Shown: positions 35,764 through 45,017, numbered from the stretch's first letter. The stretch: 64,000 bases of DNA from Ruegeria sp. PrR005 (GCF_010500245.1 NZ_JAAGOX010000003.1:1-64000), one strand, 5' to 3'. Numbers and translations are program-made. Notes: a model not told the origin generated them from the letters alone.

Positions 35764-36984
35764 TCAGCTGGCGAGTTGCCCTTCTCGCAACAGCACTCCC
35801 AAACGCTTCATCCCCTCCTCGATCATCGGCTCAGACGCGCAAGAGAAACTGAGACGCAAGCTGTTCGCCCCGGACCCATCGGCGAAAAAGGCGCGGCCCG
35901 GCACAAAAGCAACCTTGACCGTTTCCAGCGACCGCGCCAACAGAGCGGCTCCGTCGTGTCCCTCTGGCAAGGTAAGCCAGACAAACATACCGCCTTCGGG
36001 CCGGGTCCAGGTGACACCGTCCGGCATGTGACGGGCCAGCGCATCCAGCATCGCGTCGCGCCTGCGCTGGTAGACGGAACGCAATTCGGCGACATGGCTG
36101 TCGAACAGGCGTTCGGCTACGGTATGAATGGCAATCTGGTTGATGCTGGACGAATGCAGGTCTGCTGCCTGTTTCAACAGGACCAGTTGCCGGATTACCG
36201 GCTGGGGGGCAACCACCCATCCCACGCGCAATCCCGGTGACAATGTCTTGGAGAAGGACCCGCAATAGATCGTTCGGCAAGCCTCGATCGTCCCCTTGCG
36301 CGCGATCTCGAGCGCCAGGATCGGTGGCACCGGCGCGCCGTCATAACGCAGCGCCTGATAGGCCGCGTCTTCGATTACCGCGCAATCCATCGTCTCGGCC
36401 TGATCCAACAAACGTTCCCGCCCGGCGTGGTCGACAGTCTCACCGGTTGGATTGGCGAAATCCGCCGAGAGATAGGCGAACTTGACGCGCCCACCGGTTG
36501 CCTTGGCCGCAGCCATGTAATCGGCCGGCGCGCGATTTGTACCGATAGTCAAGCGGTCATAGACCGGTTCATACGCGTTGAAGGCCGCCAGGGCCCCCAG
36601 ATAGGTGGGCCAGCCCACCAGCGCTGTATCGCCAGGCGAAAGGAACAGCTTGCCAAAGTAATCCAAAGCCTGCTGCGAGCCCGAGGTGATCAGGATGTTG
36701 TCCGTCGTGCAAGGCACACCGATGGTCCCCATGTGAACGACCAGCCAGCGGCGCAACGGCAGGTATCCCTCGCTGACCGAATATTGCAGCGCCTGCGCCT
36801 GGCGCGACGGTGTCAACGCCTCGGAGAACGCCTGGGCAAAAGCCTCGGCGGGAAACAGCGACGGATCGGGGATGCCACCGGCGAAGGACAGGATGTCGGG
36901 CTGATCCAGCAGCTTCAACAACTCGCGTATCTCTGACGCTTTCAACCGCGCGGCGCGGGTTGCGAATATCTGTTCAAGGGTCAT
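35764..36984 (-). CDS. PLP-dependent aminotransferase (LysN/2-aminoadipate type)
   Basis: A fold-type I aminotransferase of about 406 residues, of the class found as MocR partner domains and as 2-aminoadipate aminotransferase. Blocks: DILSFAGGIPDPSLFP, ITSGSQQALDYFGKLFLSPG, FANPTGETVD, IEDAAYQALRYDG and the PLP-lysine block YCGSFSKTLSPGLRVGWV. ATG 36984 has GGAG upstream, so it is favoured over the GTG at 36990. The divergent FadR-type gene 145 bases away may be its regulator. Substrate unknown. Confidence 0.82.
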   Translation of the reverse strand: MTLEQIFATRAARLKASEIRELLKLLDQPDILSFAGGIPDPSLFPAEAFAQAFSEALTPSRQAQALQYSVSEGYLPLRRWLVVHMGTIGVPCTTDNILITSGSQQALDYFGKLFLSPGDTALVGWPTYLGALAAFNAYEPVYDRLTIGTNRAPADYMAAAKATGGRVKFAYLSADFANPTGETVDHAGRERLLDQAETMDCAVIEDAAYQALRYDGAPVPPILALEIARKGTIEACRTIYCGSFSKTLSPGLRVGWVVAPQPVIRQLVLLKQAADLHSSSINQIAIHTVAERLFDSHVAELRSVYQRRRDAMLDALARHMPDGVTWTRPEGGMFVWLTLPEGHDGAALLARSLETVKVAFVPGRAFFADGSGANSLRLSFSCASEPMIEEGMKRLGVLLREGQLAS

Positions 36985-37129
36985 GGTCACTCCTCCACCG
37001 TCGCCGCGACCGTAAGACAGCCCAAAACAAAGTCAATATTACTGACCATTATTACAAGAGACGTGAACTTGCGCCGATCACCCACCAGCAATATGTTTTC
37101 CAACACAGATAAAGGGACATTCGAAGTAA

Positions 37130-37900
37130 ATGCCGTTTCAAAAGGTCCAGTCCGAGAAACTCTCGACTTCGGTGGTGCGCCAGATCGAACAATTGATCCT
37201 CCGGGGCATCCTGCGGCCGGGCGAACGCCTGCCTGCCGAACGCGACCTGGCCGAGCGGCTGGGAGTGTCGCGTCCGTCATTGCGCGACGCGGTGGCCGAG
37301 TTGCAATGCGAAGGTCTTCTGACCACCAGGGCTGGCTCGGGGATCTACGTGGCCGAAGTGCTGGGGAATGCTTTTTCACCCGCGTTGACCCGCCTGTTTG
37401 CGTCCCATGACGAAGCGATGTTCGACTACCTCTCGTTCCGTCGAGATATGGAAGGGCTGGCGGCAGAGCGCGCCGCCCGGCTGGGATCGGAAAGTGACCT
37501 GAAAGTGATCCAGGCCATTTTCGACAAGATGGTCGAGGCCCACAAACGCAGCAAGGGTGATGAAGAAGCGCGCCTGGATGCCGAATTCCACATGGCGATC
37601 ATCGAAGCCAGCCACAATGTGGTGATGTTGCACATGCTGCGCTCGATGTTCGACCTGCTCCGGCAGGGGGTTTTCTACAACAGGCAGATCATGTTCCACC
37701 AGCGCACGACGCGTGAAGCGATCCTGGATCAGCACCGGGTGATCAACAACGCACTTCAAGAGCGTGATCCAGCGGGTGCCCGAGCCGCGGTCGAAGCGCA
37801 TCTGAGTTATGTCGAGATATGTCTCGCCGACCAGAAAAAGGCGGAAAAGAACGAGGCCATTGCCCGCCAACGCCTGGAACACGAAAACGCAAGACTCTGA
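37130..37900 (+). CDS. FadR/PdhR-type GntR-family regulator
   Basis: A 256-residue transcription factor. N-terminal GntR winged helix: VVRQIEQLILRGILRPGERL then PAERDLAERLGVSRPSLRDA. C-terminal all-helical FCD ligand domain (residues about 95-235) with the metal-binding Asp/His pattern DAEFHMAIIEASHN and QHRVINNALQERD. The 145 bases between it and the divergent aminotransferase contain TGGTCAGTA (minus strand), a partial half-site of the usual TGGTnnnACCA type. Ligand unknown. Confidence 0.87.
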   Translation: MPFQKVQSEKLSTSVVRQIEQLILRGILRPGERLPAERDLAERLGVSRPSLRDAVAELQCEGLLTTRAGSGIYVAEVLGNAFSPALTRLFASHDEAMFDYLSFRRDMEGLAAERAARLGSESDLKVIQAIFDKMVEAHKRSKGDEEARLDAEFHMAIIEASHNVVMLHMLRSMFDLLRQGVFYNRQIMFHQRTTREAILDQHRVINNALQERDPAGARAAVEAHLSYVEICLADQKKAEKNEAIARQRLEHENARL

Positions 37901-37917
37901 TCCCGCTGTCCCAAAAA

Positions 37918-37944
37918 GAAACCCGGCTCGACGAGCCGGGTTTC
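37918..37944. terminator. Bidirectional terminator between regulator gene and atpF
   Basis: GAAACCCGGCTC (37918-37929) and GAGCCGGGTTTC (37933-37944) form a perfect 12-bp stem with the 3-base loop GAC. It is flanked by A-rich and T-rich ends (CCAAAAA on the left, TTTC on the right), so it can end both the plus-strand regulator transcript and the minus-strand F0 operon transcript. Confidence 0.85.
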
Positions 37945-37966
37945 TTCAATACAGATCTTTCAGCGT

Positions 37967-38527
37967 TCAGTGCAGCTTTGAGCCAACGTCGGAGATCGAA
38001 GCCTCGATCAGCTTGTTCGCTTCGGCGGCGGTCATCTGCTTGGCGATCACGTCACCCGCAGCGGCGACAGCCACCGCGATGGCGCGGTCGCGCACATCGC
38101 GGATCGCGGCCGCCTCGGCCGAGGCGATCTGGTCCTGAGCGGCAGCCAACCGACGGGCGATCGACGCTTCAAGGTCCACCTTGGCTTGCTCGGCCGCACG
38201 CATGGCTTCGTCCTTGGCAGCGGCAACGATGGCGTTGGCCTGCCCCTGGACTTCCTTCTGCTTGCGCTCGTACGACGCCAGCAGGGCCTGAGCCTCTTCC
38301 CGCAGTTTACGGGCTTCTTCCAGGTCCGACTTGATGCCTTCGGAGCGCTTGTCCAGTGCCCCGCCGATCATCGACGGTACCTTGAAATAGAACAGGACCG
38401 CAATAAAGACGAGGAATGCGATGGTCACCACGAAATCGGTGTTCTTCAGTGAAAAGAACGGACCGCTTGCGGCTAGCGCCGGGCTGGCGAAACCTGCTGT
38501 CAGGACAAGGGCGAGAATGTTACGCAT
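37967..38527 (-). CDS. atpF: ATP synthase F0 subunit b
   Basis: Peripheral-stalk subunit b, 186 residues. An N-terminal hydrophobic segment (after a signal-like MRNILALVLTAGFASPALAA) contains FVVTIAFLVFIAVLFYFKVP, followed by a long charged coiled coil (LEEARKLREEAQALLASYE) that reaches F1. It is the last gene of the F0 operon, 5 bases after the b' gene. The N-terminal signal-like part is unusual among b subunits but common in Rhodobacteraceae. Confidence 0.9.
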   Translation of the reverse strand: MRNILALVLTAGFASPALAASGPFFSLKNTDFVVTIAFLVFIAVLFYFKVPSMIGGALDKRSEGIKSDLEEARKLREEAQALLASYERKQKEVQGQANAIVAAAKDEAMRAAEQAKVDLEASIARRLAAAQDQIASAEAAAIRDVRDRAIAVAVAAAGDVIAKQMTAAEANKLIEASISDVGSKLH

Positions 38528-38532
38528 GTCGC

Positions 38533-39078
38533 TTATCCTTTCATCCGGGCTTCGACGGCACCGGCGACGGTCGCGTCATCGGCCTGGCCACCCAGCACGT
38601 TCACCAATTCGCCAGCGGTATCCTTGGCAACCGCCTCGATGCTTTCCAGCGCCCCTGCCCGGATCTCGGCAATCGCCTTCTCCGATTCAGCGGCTTTGGC
38701 GGCAATTTCCGCGTCTGCCTTGGCGATGGCCTCGTTCAGCTCCGCCTGAATCTCGGCGCGGGCTTCACCGGCGATACGCTGTGCTTCAGCGCGGGCTTCG
38801 GCCAGTGCCTTGGTATAGGCTTCTTCCGCTGCAAGCGCCTTGGCCTTCAGGTCTTCGGCAGCGGCGAGGTCGTTTGTGATGGTCCCCTGCCGTTCGGCCA
38901 GGATTGCCGCGATACGCGGCAGGGCCACGCGCGACAGGACCAGAAAGACGACGACCAGCGTGATGACAAGCCAGAAGATCTGGTTCGGGAACCAGTCGAA
39001 ACAGAGCTGCGGCATACCAATGGCAGAGCCATGGGAATCGACGCAGGTGCTGACAGCTCCGGTATGTTCAGTCGCCAT
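38533..39078 (-). CDS. atpX: ATP synthase F0 subunit b'
   Basis: The second, divergent b-type stalk subunit found in photosynthetic bacteria and alphaproteobacteria, 181 residues. One hydrophobic segment ([20 protein letters not shown]) follows a polar N terminus; then a coiled coil with a high content of Ala/Glu ([19 protein letters not shown]). It lies between c and b, so the order is I-a-c-b'-b. Named atpX or atpG in different genomes. Confidence 0.88.
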   Translation of the reverse strand: MATEHTGAVSTCVDSHGSAIGMPQLCFDWFPNQIFWLVITLVVVFLVLSRVALPRIAAILAERQGTITNDLAAAEDLKAKALAAEEAYTKALAEARAEAQRIAGEARAEIQAELNEAIAKADAEIAAKAAESEKAIAEIRAGALESIEAVAKDTAGELVNVLGGQADDATVAGAVEARMKG

Positions 39079-39164
39079 GTTGTCCTCCGTCGGAACGTTG
39101 TCTTTACAACAGGTGGGCCGCTATGGCTTGGGCCCACCTGCGCGTAAGGATCAGGTTCCGCGAA

Positions 39165-39389
39165 TTAGACGGCGAACATCAGCAACAGAGCGACGAGGAA
39201 CGCGAAGATCCCCAGAGCTTCTGCGAATGCGATGCCGATGAACAGGGTCGCGGTTTGCGACGCGGCGGCCGAAGGGTTGCGCAGGGCGCCGGCCAGGAAG
39301 TTGCCGGCCACGTTGCCCACACCGATTGCGGCTGCGCCGGAACCGATTGCTGCCAGGCCTGCGCCGATATGTGCGAGATCGCCTTCCAT
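39165..39389 (-). CDS. atpE: ATP synthase F0 subunit c
   Basis: Proteolipid ring subunit, 74 residues with two membrane helices. Helix 1 is glycine-rich ([20 protein letters not shown]), the polar loop has RNPS, and helix 2 carries the proton-binding Glu58 in [13 protein letters not shown]. There is no Na+-type motif, so a proton ring is expected. ATG 39389 (MEGDLAHIG) is preferred to the longer frame into the intergenic hairpin. Several c copies are needed per complex, which makes the preceding hairpin noteworthy. Confidence 0.93.
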   Translation of the reverse strand: MEGDLAHIGAGLAAIGSGAAAIGVGNVAGNFLAGALRNPSAAASQTATLFIGIAFAEALGIFAFLVALLLMFAV

Positions 39390-39441
39390 GATGTGTCTCC
39401 TTACGATTGGAAGTTGAATGTCAGGGTTATCAGGTGCGTAG

Positions 39442-39460
39442 GGTGGGCAGTTTGCCCACC
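39442..39460 (-). repeat. Perfect hairpin between atpB and atpE
   Basis: GGTGGGCA (39442-39449) pairs with TGCCCACC (39453-39460) around a 3-base loop. It lies 7 bases after the atpB stop and 53 bases before the atpE ATG. The GTAGGGTGGGCA...TGCCCACC form recurs as a dispersed repeat in roseobacter genomes (from memory). In the transcript it would fold between the a and c genes and could protect or process the c-subunit mRNA. Confidence 0.6.
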
Positions 39461-39466
39461 GCTGCA

Positions 39467-40237
39467 TTAGTGATGCGGGTGCAGCGCGTCCTTGAGGTAC
39501 ACGCAGGTCAGGATGGTGAACACGTAGGCCTGGATAAAGGCCACCAGCACCTCGAGACCGTACATCGCAGTGATCGCCAGGACCGAAACCGGGCTGATCG
39601 CGGCGATAGCGGCAAAGCCTGCGAACACCTTGATCACCGCGTGGCCCGCCATGACGTTACCGGCAAGACGAATGGAGTGGCTGACCGGACGCACGAAGTA
39701 GGAAATCAGTTCGATGATCGCCAGAACCGGGCGCAGCGCCAGAGGCGCGCTCGATACCCAGAACAGGCTCAGGAAGCCGGCACCGTTCTTGACGAAACCC
39801 AGGATGGTCACGGTCAGGAACACCGCCAGCGCCAGCACCACGGTCACCGCAAAATGCGAGGTGGTGGTAAACGACTTGGGCAGCAGGCCCAGGAAGTTGG
39901 CGGTCACGATGAACATGAACAGCGTCATGACATAGGGGAAGTATTTCACCCCGTCCTTGCCGCAGATGTCCTCGACCATCTTGTAGATGAAGCCATAGGC
40001 CAGCTCCGCGATCGACTGCATGCGCCCCGGAACGATGGCGCGCTTGGAGGTGCTGAGCACCAGCAGGCCGATGATCGCCAGCACCGCCAGACCCATCCAC
40101 AGGGTCGAGTTGGTAATGGTGAACATGCCCACCGCGCCGTCGCCGAACAGCGGCTTGACGATGAACTGATCCATCGGGTGGAAGACCAGGCTACCACCCT
40201 CTGCTGCCTTGTCTGCGGCCTGTGCTTCGCTTGCCAC
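39467..40237 (-). CDS. atpB: ATP synthase F0 subunit a
   Basis: Membrane subunit with the proton half-channels, 256 residues and five to six helices. The essential Arg lies in [12 protein letters not shown]; other blocks are [40 protein letters not shown] and the C-terminal [20 protein letters not shown]. It starts 2 bases after the atpI stop and is separated from atpE by a hairpin. Confidence 0.94.
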   Translation of the reverse strand: MASEAQAADKAAEGGSLVFHPMDQFIVKPLFGDGAVGMFTITNSTLWMGLAVLAIIGLLVLSTSKRAIVPGRMQSIAELAYGFIYKMVEDICGKDGVKYFPYVMTLFMFIVTANFLGLLPKSFTTTSHFAVTVVLALAVFLTVTILGFVKNGAGFLSLFWVSSAPLALRPVLAIIELISYFVRPVSHSIRLAGNVMAGHAVIKVFAGFAAIAAISPVSVLAITAMYGLEVLVAFIQAYVFTILTCVYLKDALHPHH

Positions 40238-40239
40238 GT

Positions 40240-40599
40240 CTAGTCCCTCTCGTCTCTCTCGGCCTTTGCCTTCGCGGCTTCAGCCTCTGTCTTCGCCTGA
40301 ATTTCGCGCGCACTGCGGAGCATGACATTCACCCCGGCGGCAAGACCCAGCAATGTGAACAGCACCAGGAAGATCGGGATCGTCCCGAACAGGCTGTCCA
40401 GCCCGTACCCAATGCCAAATCCGATCCCCAGACCGGAAACCATCTCGATCACCATGCGCCAGGCCAATTCGCCCTGTGCATGGCTTGCATCTGCGCGTTT
40501 CTCGGCCTTGCTTCCGGCCTTCTTGGCCGCCGCGATCCGCGCCTCCAGCTGCGTCAGCCGCTGCTTTTGGTCGTCTTCGGTCACGGGCGGAGCTCCCAC
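40240..40599 (-). CDS. atpI: ATP synthase assembly protein AtpI
   Basis: A 119-residue protein with two membrane helices ([40 protein letters not shown]) and charged ends; the AtpI/AtpZ-like N1R type common in Rhodobacteraceae. It aids assembly of the c ring or F0 and possibly Mg2+ supply. A GTG start at 40584 ([10 protein letters not shown]) is an alternative to 40599. First gene of the F0 operon; the promoter should be in 40600-40757. Confidence 0.85.
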   Translation of the reverse strand: MGAPPVTEDDQKQRLTQLEARIAAAKKAGSKAEKRADASHAQGELAWRMVIEMVSGLGIGFGIGYGLDSLFGTIPIFLVLFTLLGLAAGVNVMLRSAREIQAKTEAEAAKAKAERDERD

Positions 40600-40757
40600 G
40601 CAGTGTTGGCACTCTGCTAAGGGGCAAGCGCCTCGGAGTCAACGCCGCAGTGCCGAGCTGTACAACCCAAGCAAGCGACTGTTTTTATTGAAAAACACAT
40701 ACGCTCAAACTCGCCGCGCGAATGCGCCGCATCCGCTGTTAGCGCCAAAAGGGCCAA

Positions 40758-41156
40758 ATGGGCATATTCAACCAAATGGTTGACGATCGTTTCGCCATAT
40801 GTTTCTGGCAAGACATGCCTGAACCGCTTGACGACGTCTTTGCCGCCCTCGCCGACCCTACAAGGCGCGCCATCCTCGCAATGCTGCTTGAGGATGACAT
40901 GGCCGTGACCGACGTCGCCGAACCCTTTGAGATGTCCTTGGCCGCGATCTCGAAGCATCTGGTCATACTGACCCGCGCCGGGCTGATCAGCCAGGAAAAG
41001 CGGGGCCGGGTGAAATGGTGCAAGCTGGAGCCGGACTCGCTGCGCGCGGCCAGCGTCTGGATGCAGGGGTTCGGCCAGTTCGAACCGGTGAACCTGGATG
41101 CGTTCGAGCGGTTCCTGGAAACCGAGTTGGGCGAGGATGCCCAGCCCGACAGCTAG
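40758..41156 (+). CDS. ArsR-type winged-helix regulator
   Basis: A 132-residue transcription factor of the ArsR superfamily (non-metal group). Family blocks: FAALADPTRRAILAMLLEDD, then DVAEPFEMSLAAISKHLVIL with the recognition helix, then LTRAGLISQEKRGRVKWCKL. There is no metal-binding CxC motif. ATG 40758 begins MGIFNQMVDD, the typical start of this subgroup. Such proteins are often paired with SRPBCC genes; none is adjacent, and it diverges from atpI over 158 bases. Confidence 0.87.
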   Translation: MGIFNQMVDDRFAICFWQDMPEPLDDVFAALADPTRRAILAMLLEDDMAVTDVAEPFEMSLAAISKHLVILTRAGLISQEKRGRVKWCKLEPDSLRAASVWMQGFGQFEPVNLDAFERFLETELGEDAQPDS

Positions 41157-41169
41157 GTGGTGGCACCGG

Positions 41170-42075
41170 TCAGGCCGCCGCCCTTCGAACCGGGCTTTCC
41201 AGAAGCATAAGCAGCGCGATTGCCGTCATGGCGATGCCAATCAGGACCAGACCCGTCGGCACACCATTGCCCAGCGCGATTTCCCAGCAGATCACCCAGC
41301 TTGGCGTCAGATAGGTATAGGCCATCACCTTGGCCGAAGGCAGCCGGAGCGTTGCGTATTGCAACAGCACAAACGTCATAGCGCTGGCACAGATCGCCAC
41401 ATAGAGAAGTCCGATCCAGACGATCGGGGGCAAATGCATCCAGTCGGTCGCGCGAATATCCTGCCAGCCATAGATCGTCAGGATCACGCAACCTGCCAGC
41501 AGCATCCCAAGAGTAAAGACAACTGTCGGCTCACCCCGATTCAGCTTGCGCACCATCGGTGTATAAACGGCGTGCGCGATACACCCGTAGAAATAGATGA
41601 TCTCGCCCCGACCGATCTCGAATGCACGAAACGCGGACCAATCGGCGCGAAAGATCACCCAAAGCGCCCCTGTCGCCCCGATGGCAAGCGCCAGTGCCAT
41701 CCGCGTTGTCGTGACCTGCTTCAACAGGAACCACCCGGCCAGCGCCGACAGGATCGGGGTCAGGGTAAAGACCGCCGCCGCACTGACCGGCGGCGCGGTC
41801 TTCAGCCCTTCGAACATCATCACGAAATAAGCAGCAAAAAGGCCGCCCAGAACGAAATACCGCCAGGGCGCATGCAGCGCGCTGCGCGGCACTCCGGTGG
41901 TGACCGAGGCTACGCCCGCAATCACCATAGCGGCCAGGGCGAACCGGGCCGCGTTCAAGGCCGCCGGTGCTATCTCGTTGGCGACAAGGGATCCCAGCGA
42001 AAAACTGCCCGCCACCAACGCCGAAAAGCACAGCATCGCAAGATGCCCGCGCCCTTCGGGGCTCAGCCCACCCAT
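41170..42075 (-). CDS. EamA/DMT-family transporter
   Basis: A 301-residue inner-membrane protein with ten hydrophobic segments in two EamA halves. Features: FSALVAGSFSLGSLVANEIA, TPILSALAGWFLLKQVTTTR and the second-half YLTPSWVICWEIALGNGVPT. ATG 42075 overlaps the LysR gene's end by 13 bases on the same strand; the long frame beyond it is a shadow of LysR. It exports metabolites of unknown nature. Confidence 0.83.
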   Translation of the reverse strand: MGGLSPEGRGHLAMLCFSALVAGSFSLGSLVANEIAPAALNAARFALAAMVIAGVASVTTGVPRSALHAPWRYFVLGGLFAAYFVMMFEGLKTAPPVSAAAVFTLTPILSALAGWFLLKQVTTTRMALALAIGATGALWVIFRADWSAFRAFEIGRGEIIYFYGCIAHAVYTPMVRKLNRGEPTVVFTLGMLLAGCVILTIYGWQDIRATDWMHLPPIVWIGLLYVAICASAMTFVLLQYATLRLPSAKVMAYTYLTPSWVICWEIALGNGVPTGLVLIGIAMTAIALLMLLESPVRRAAA

Positions 42076-42941
42076 GTTTGCGCTTCCTGTTTCAGAAACT
42101 TGAGGAAGCTCTGCACCTTGGGCGTCCTGTGCAGGTCGACATGTGTCACCAGCCAAAGCTTGCCCGCCCATTCGTCCTGGGGCGGCATCATCTCTATCAA
42201 CTCGGGATGCCGCGCCGCCTCCCAGCGCGGCACAAAACCGATACCCGCTCCGGCAAGAACGGCCTGCTGGATCGATGCATTGTCCGAGCACCGGAACACG
42301 ATCTTGTCCGCCGGAGCGTTCTGCCTTAACCAGATATGAAAGGGCGCCCGGCTGTTTTCATCGTCGGTTCCGACAAAGACATGGTTCTTCATGTCTTCCA
42401 CTCCGCCAAGGCTGCCGTGCTTCTCGACATAGTCCTTGCTGGCATAGAGTCCCGCTTCCTGAGAGACGAAGGGCTGAACCACATTATCCGGCTGGTCCGG
42501 CACGCGCCCGGCCCGGATCGCCACATGTGCTTCGCCATATTCCAGCCGGAAAAGACGGGCCCCCGTCAGAAACCGCACGATCAATCCGGGGTGCTGGCGC
42601 TGAAACGCGGTCAGCACCGGCACCACCAATGGCGCCAGCGACTCGAGCGATGTCAGGACCAGTTCGCCCGAGACATCGTCTCCGACCCCTTTCAATCGGC
42701 CGACCAGCTGATTGAACTGGTCATCCGTGGCCTGCGCCACCCGCAACAGATCCAGACCGGCCTCCGTCGGCGTGTAACCACGGGCATGCCGCTGGAACAG
42801 CTTCACGCTCAATCGCGCCTCCAGCGCATCAATATGGCGGATGACGGTGGCGTGATGCACCCCCAACACCTCTGCCGCACCGCTTACCGTCCCCATCCGG
42901 GCCACCTGATAAGCGGTGCGAACCTCGTCCCAGTTTTCCAT
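42063..42941 (-). CDS. LysR-family regulator
   Basis: A 292-residue LTTR. N-terminal HTH: YQVARMGTVSGAAEVLGVHH then ATVIRHIDALEARLSVKLF, typical of the LysR fold with a His in the recognition helix. C-terminal type-2 periplasmic-like effector domain (from about residue 92). It diverges from the azoreductase gene over 116 bases and is followed by an EamA transporter. Either could be a target. Effector unknown. Confidence 0.85.
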   Translation of the reverse strand: MENWDEVRTAYQVARMGTVSGAAEVLGVHHATVIRHIDALEARLSVKLFQRHARGYTPTEAGLDLLRVAQATDDQFNQLVGRLKGVGDDVSGELVLTSLESLAPLVVPVLTAFQRQHPGLIVRFLTGARLFRLEYGEAHVAIRAGRVPDQPDNVVQPFVSQEAGLYASKDYVEKHGSLGGVEDMKNHVFVGTDDENSRAPFHIWLRQNAPADKIVFRCSDNASIQQAVLAGAGIGFVPRWEAARHPELIEMMPPQDEWAGKLWLVTHVDLHRTPKVQSFLKFLKQEAQTWVG

Positions 42942-43057
42942 TCGACAATCAATCCATCTGTGCGCACGTCAACATTTGATGTGATTTTTCCAGCGTTGCG
43001 TTCACATTTGCAATGACCAATTTCACCCCACCGCATACAAATCTCAAAGGGGTTCCA

Positions 43058-43639
43058 ATGACTCAGACCGTTCTGCATATCGACGCATCCGCCCGCCGCC
43101 AGGGTTCGACGACCCGAGATCTTTCGGCCGACATCGTCAGTCGGCTTACCCCGGCGCGCATCATCCGCCGCGATTTGTCCACGCCCCTGCCCCTGCTGAC
43201 CGAAGCCTGGGTCGATGCCAACTTTACCCCACCGAACAGCCGGACCGACGAGCAGCGCAAGACACTCGCCCTGTCGGATCAACTGGTGCAGGAGCTGAAG
43301 GACGCCGACACGATCGTTATCGGCCTGCCGATCTACAACTTCTCGGTGCCTGCCGCGTTCAAGGCCTGGATCGACCTTGTCGCCCGTGCGGGTGTGACCT
43401 TTGCCTATTCCGAAAACGGGCCCCGGGGTCTGCTGACCGGGAAACGGGCCATCCTCGCGGTGGCGTCCGGGGGGACAGCTGTGGATTCCGACATCGACTT
43501 TGCCACGGGCTATGCCCGTCATGTGCTGGGCTTCATCGGGATCACCGATGTCAGCGTGATCGCCGCAGACCGCATGGCCGTCGATCCCGAGGCCGCTCTG
43601 ACCGCAGCCCGGACCCAGATCGGCCAAATCGCCGCCTAA
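43058..43639 (+). CDS. azoR: FMN-dependent NADH-azoreductase
   Basis: Flavoenzyme of the AzoR/AcpD group, 193 residues, reducing azo dyes and quinones with NADH. Blocks: VLHIDASARRQGSTTRDLS at the flavin phosphate site, IGLPIYNFSVPAAFKAWIDL with the GPRGLLTG motif (YSENGPRGL), and the C-terminal LGFIGITDVSVIAADRM. ATG 43058 (MTQTVLHID) is chosen over the longer frame. It faces the LysR gene across a shared promoter region. Confidence 0.92.
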   Translation: MTQTVLHIDASARRQGSTTRDLSADIVSRLTPARIIRRDLSTPLPLLTEAWVDANFTPPNSRTDEQRKTLALSDQLVQELKDADTIVIGLPIYNFSVPAAFKAWIDLVARAGVTFAYSENGPRGLLTGKRAILAVASGGTAVDSDIDFATGYARHVLGFIGITDVSVIAADRMAVDPEAALTAARTQIGQIAA

Positions 43640-43708
43640 CCGCTCTGGCAATTGTCCGCGCCGCGCGCAATGATCGCGTGCGGCGCAGATGATCCGAGAG
43701 GGAGTGGT

Positions 43709-44455
43709 ATGAAGAAGATCGGGATTTTGGGCGGCGTCGGCTGGCCCTCGACCATAGACTACTATCGCGCCATCGCCGAGGGCGCCGGTCGGTTCTTTGC
43801 CAGCCGCGGTCACACCTCGCCGCTGCCCATCCCGCGCATGACTATCGAATCGGTGACACAGTCCCAGACACGCGCGCTGCGTGGCCGGGCTGGTGATGAG
43901 CGCAGCTGGTCCGGCTTTGACGCCGTATTCCGCGATGCCTTGCTTACCCTTCAGAATGCCGGCTGCGATTTCGCCATCATCGCTTCCAACACGCCCCACG
44001 CGCGGCTGCACGCGATCCGGCTGGGCGTCTCCATGCCGATCCTGTCGATATTCGACGCAACTGCCGAGGCCACGGCCCAAACCGGGCTGACCCGCGCGCT
44101 GGTTCTGGGAACGACCGTGACCATGCAGGCCCGCGACTATGCCAATACCCTGTCAGGCTTCGGCATTACGGCCAATGACCCGCTAAGCGACGCCGAGATT
44201 GCCGAGATGCAGGCCCTGATCGACGAAGATCTCTATGCCGGTGTTTCACCACACGCGCGGGACAGGCTCCTTGCCTATTGCGACCGCAATGCCACCCCGG
44301 GCACGGCGATCCTGCTGGCCTGTACCGAATTGCCGCTCGCCTTTCCTGAACATGTCGATGATGTGACCTTCAACACAGGCGGGCACCTTTTCGTCAATCC
44401 ATCGGCGGCACATGTCGCTGCGGCCCTGAAACTGGCGTTGGAGGAAGAAGCCTAA
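43709..44455 (+). CDS. Aspartate/glutamate racemase-family protein
   Basis: A 248-residue protein of the Asp/Glu racemase (YgeA-like) family. MKKIGILGGVGWPSTIDYYR and the second catalytic Cys in LLACTELPL are present. The first catalytic block reads IIASNTPHA with Ser93 in place of Cys; related one-Cys members with Thr or Ser there are known. ATG 43709 follows GGGAG. It starts 69 bases after the azoreductase. Substrate and stereochemistry unknown. Confidence 0.82.
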   Translation: MKKIGILGGVGWPSTIDYYRAIAEGAGRFFASRGHTSPLPIPRMTIESVTQSQTRALRGRAGDERSWSGFDAVFRDALLTLQNAGCDFAIIASNTPHARLHAIRLGVSMPILSIFDATAEATAQTGLTRALVLGTTVTMQARDYANTLSGFGITANDPLSDAEIAEMQALIDEDLYAGVSPHARDRLLAYCDRNATPGTAILLACTELPLAFPEHVDDVTFNTGGHLFVNPSAAHVAAALKLALEEEA

Positions 44456-44459
44456 GGGC

Positions 44460-45017
44460 TCAGGCGTGCCCGGCGCTGGCAGACAGCAGCAGCGCGTCTA
44501 TTCCCAGGGACTTCAACGCCGCCTCCCATTTGTCCTCGTCCGGTGTGTTGAAAACCAGATCGCTGTCGGCTTCGGCCGTCAGCCACCCGTTGTCCGAGAT
44601 CTCGGCCTCCAACTGCCCCGGCCCCCAGCCGGAATAGCCAAGCATCAGCGCCTTGCGCGCCGGCCCCCGGGCATTGGCAATGTCTTCGAGGATGTCGAGC
44701 GTCGCGGTCATGCTGAACTTGTCGGTGACTTTCAAAGAATGCAGGTTTGCGGAATAATCCGACGAGTGCAGGACAAAGCCCCGACCGGTCTCGACCGGGC
44801 CGCCAAACCGCACCGCGGCCTGCGCCACAGCGGGGTCCTCGCAAGCCATATCCATCTGCGCCAGAAGGTCGCCAAGGCGCAGATCGGCAGGTTTGTTGAC
44901 AATCAGACCCATCGCGCCGTCCGTGCCGTGGCTACACATGAAGATGACGGAACGATCAAAACGAGGGTCGCCCATGCCGGGCATGGCGATCAGCAGTTTT
45001 CCGGTCAGGTCCAGCAT
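44460..45017 (-). CDS. AlgH/YqgE (UPF0301) family protein
   Basis: A 185-residue soluble protein of the AlgH/YqgE family, of uncertain role although linked to alginate regulation in Pseudomonas. Blocks: LTGKLLIAMPGMGDPRFDRS, MGLIVNKPADLRLGDLL, VRFGGPVETGRGFVLHSSDY and the late GYSGWGPGQLEAEI. It stops 4 bases after the racemase stop and diverges from the DsbD-like gene over 141 bases. Confidence 0.92.
   Translation of the reverse strand: MLDLTGKLLIAMPGMGDPRFDRSVIFMCSHGTDGAMGLIVNKPADLRLGDLLAQMDMACEDPAVAQAAVRFGGPVETGRGFVLHSSDYSANLHSLKVTDKFSMTATLDILEDIANARGPARKALMLGYSGWGPGQLEAEISDNGWLTAEADSDLVFNTPDEDKWEAALKSLGIDALLLSASAGHA

Noticed and set aside
40600-40757. AT-rich GTTTTTATTGAAAAAC element between atpI and the ArsR gene
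   Set aside because: It is a short imperfect inverted repeat in an AT-rich promoter region; too weak to call an operator.
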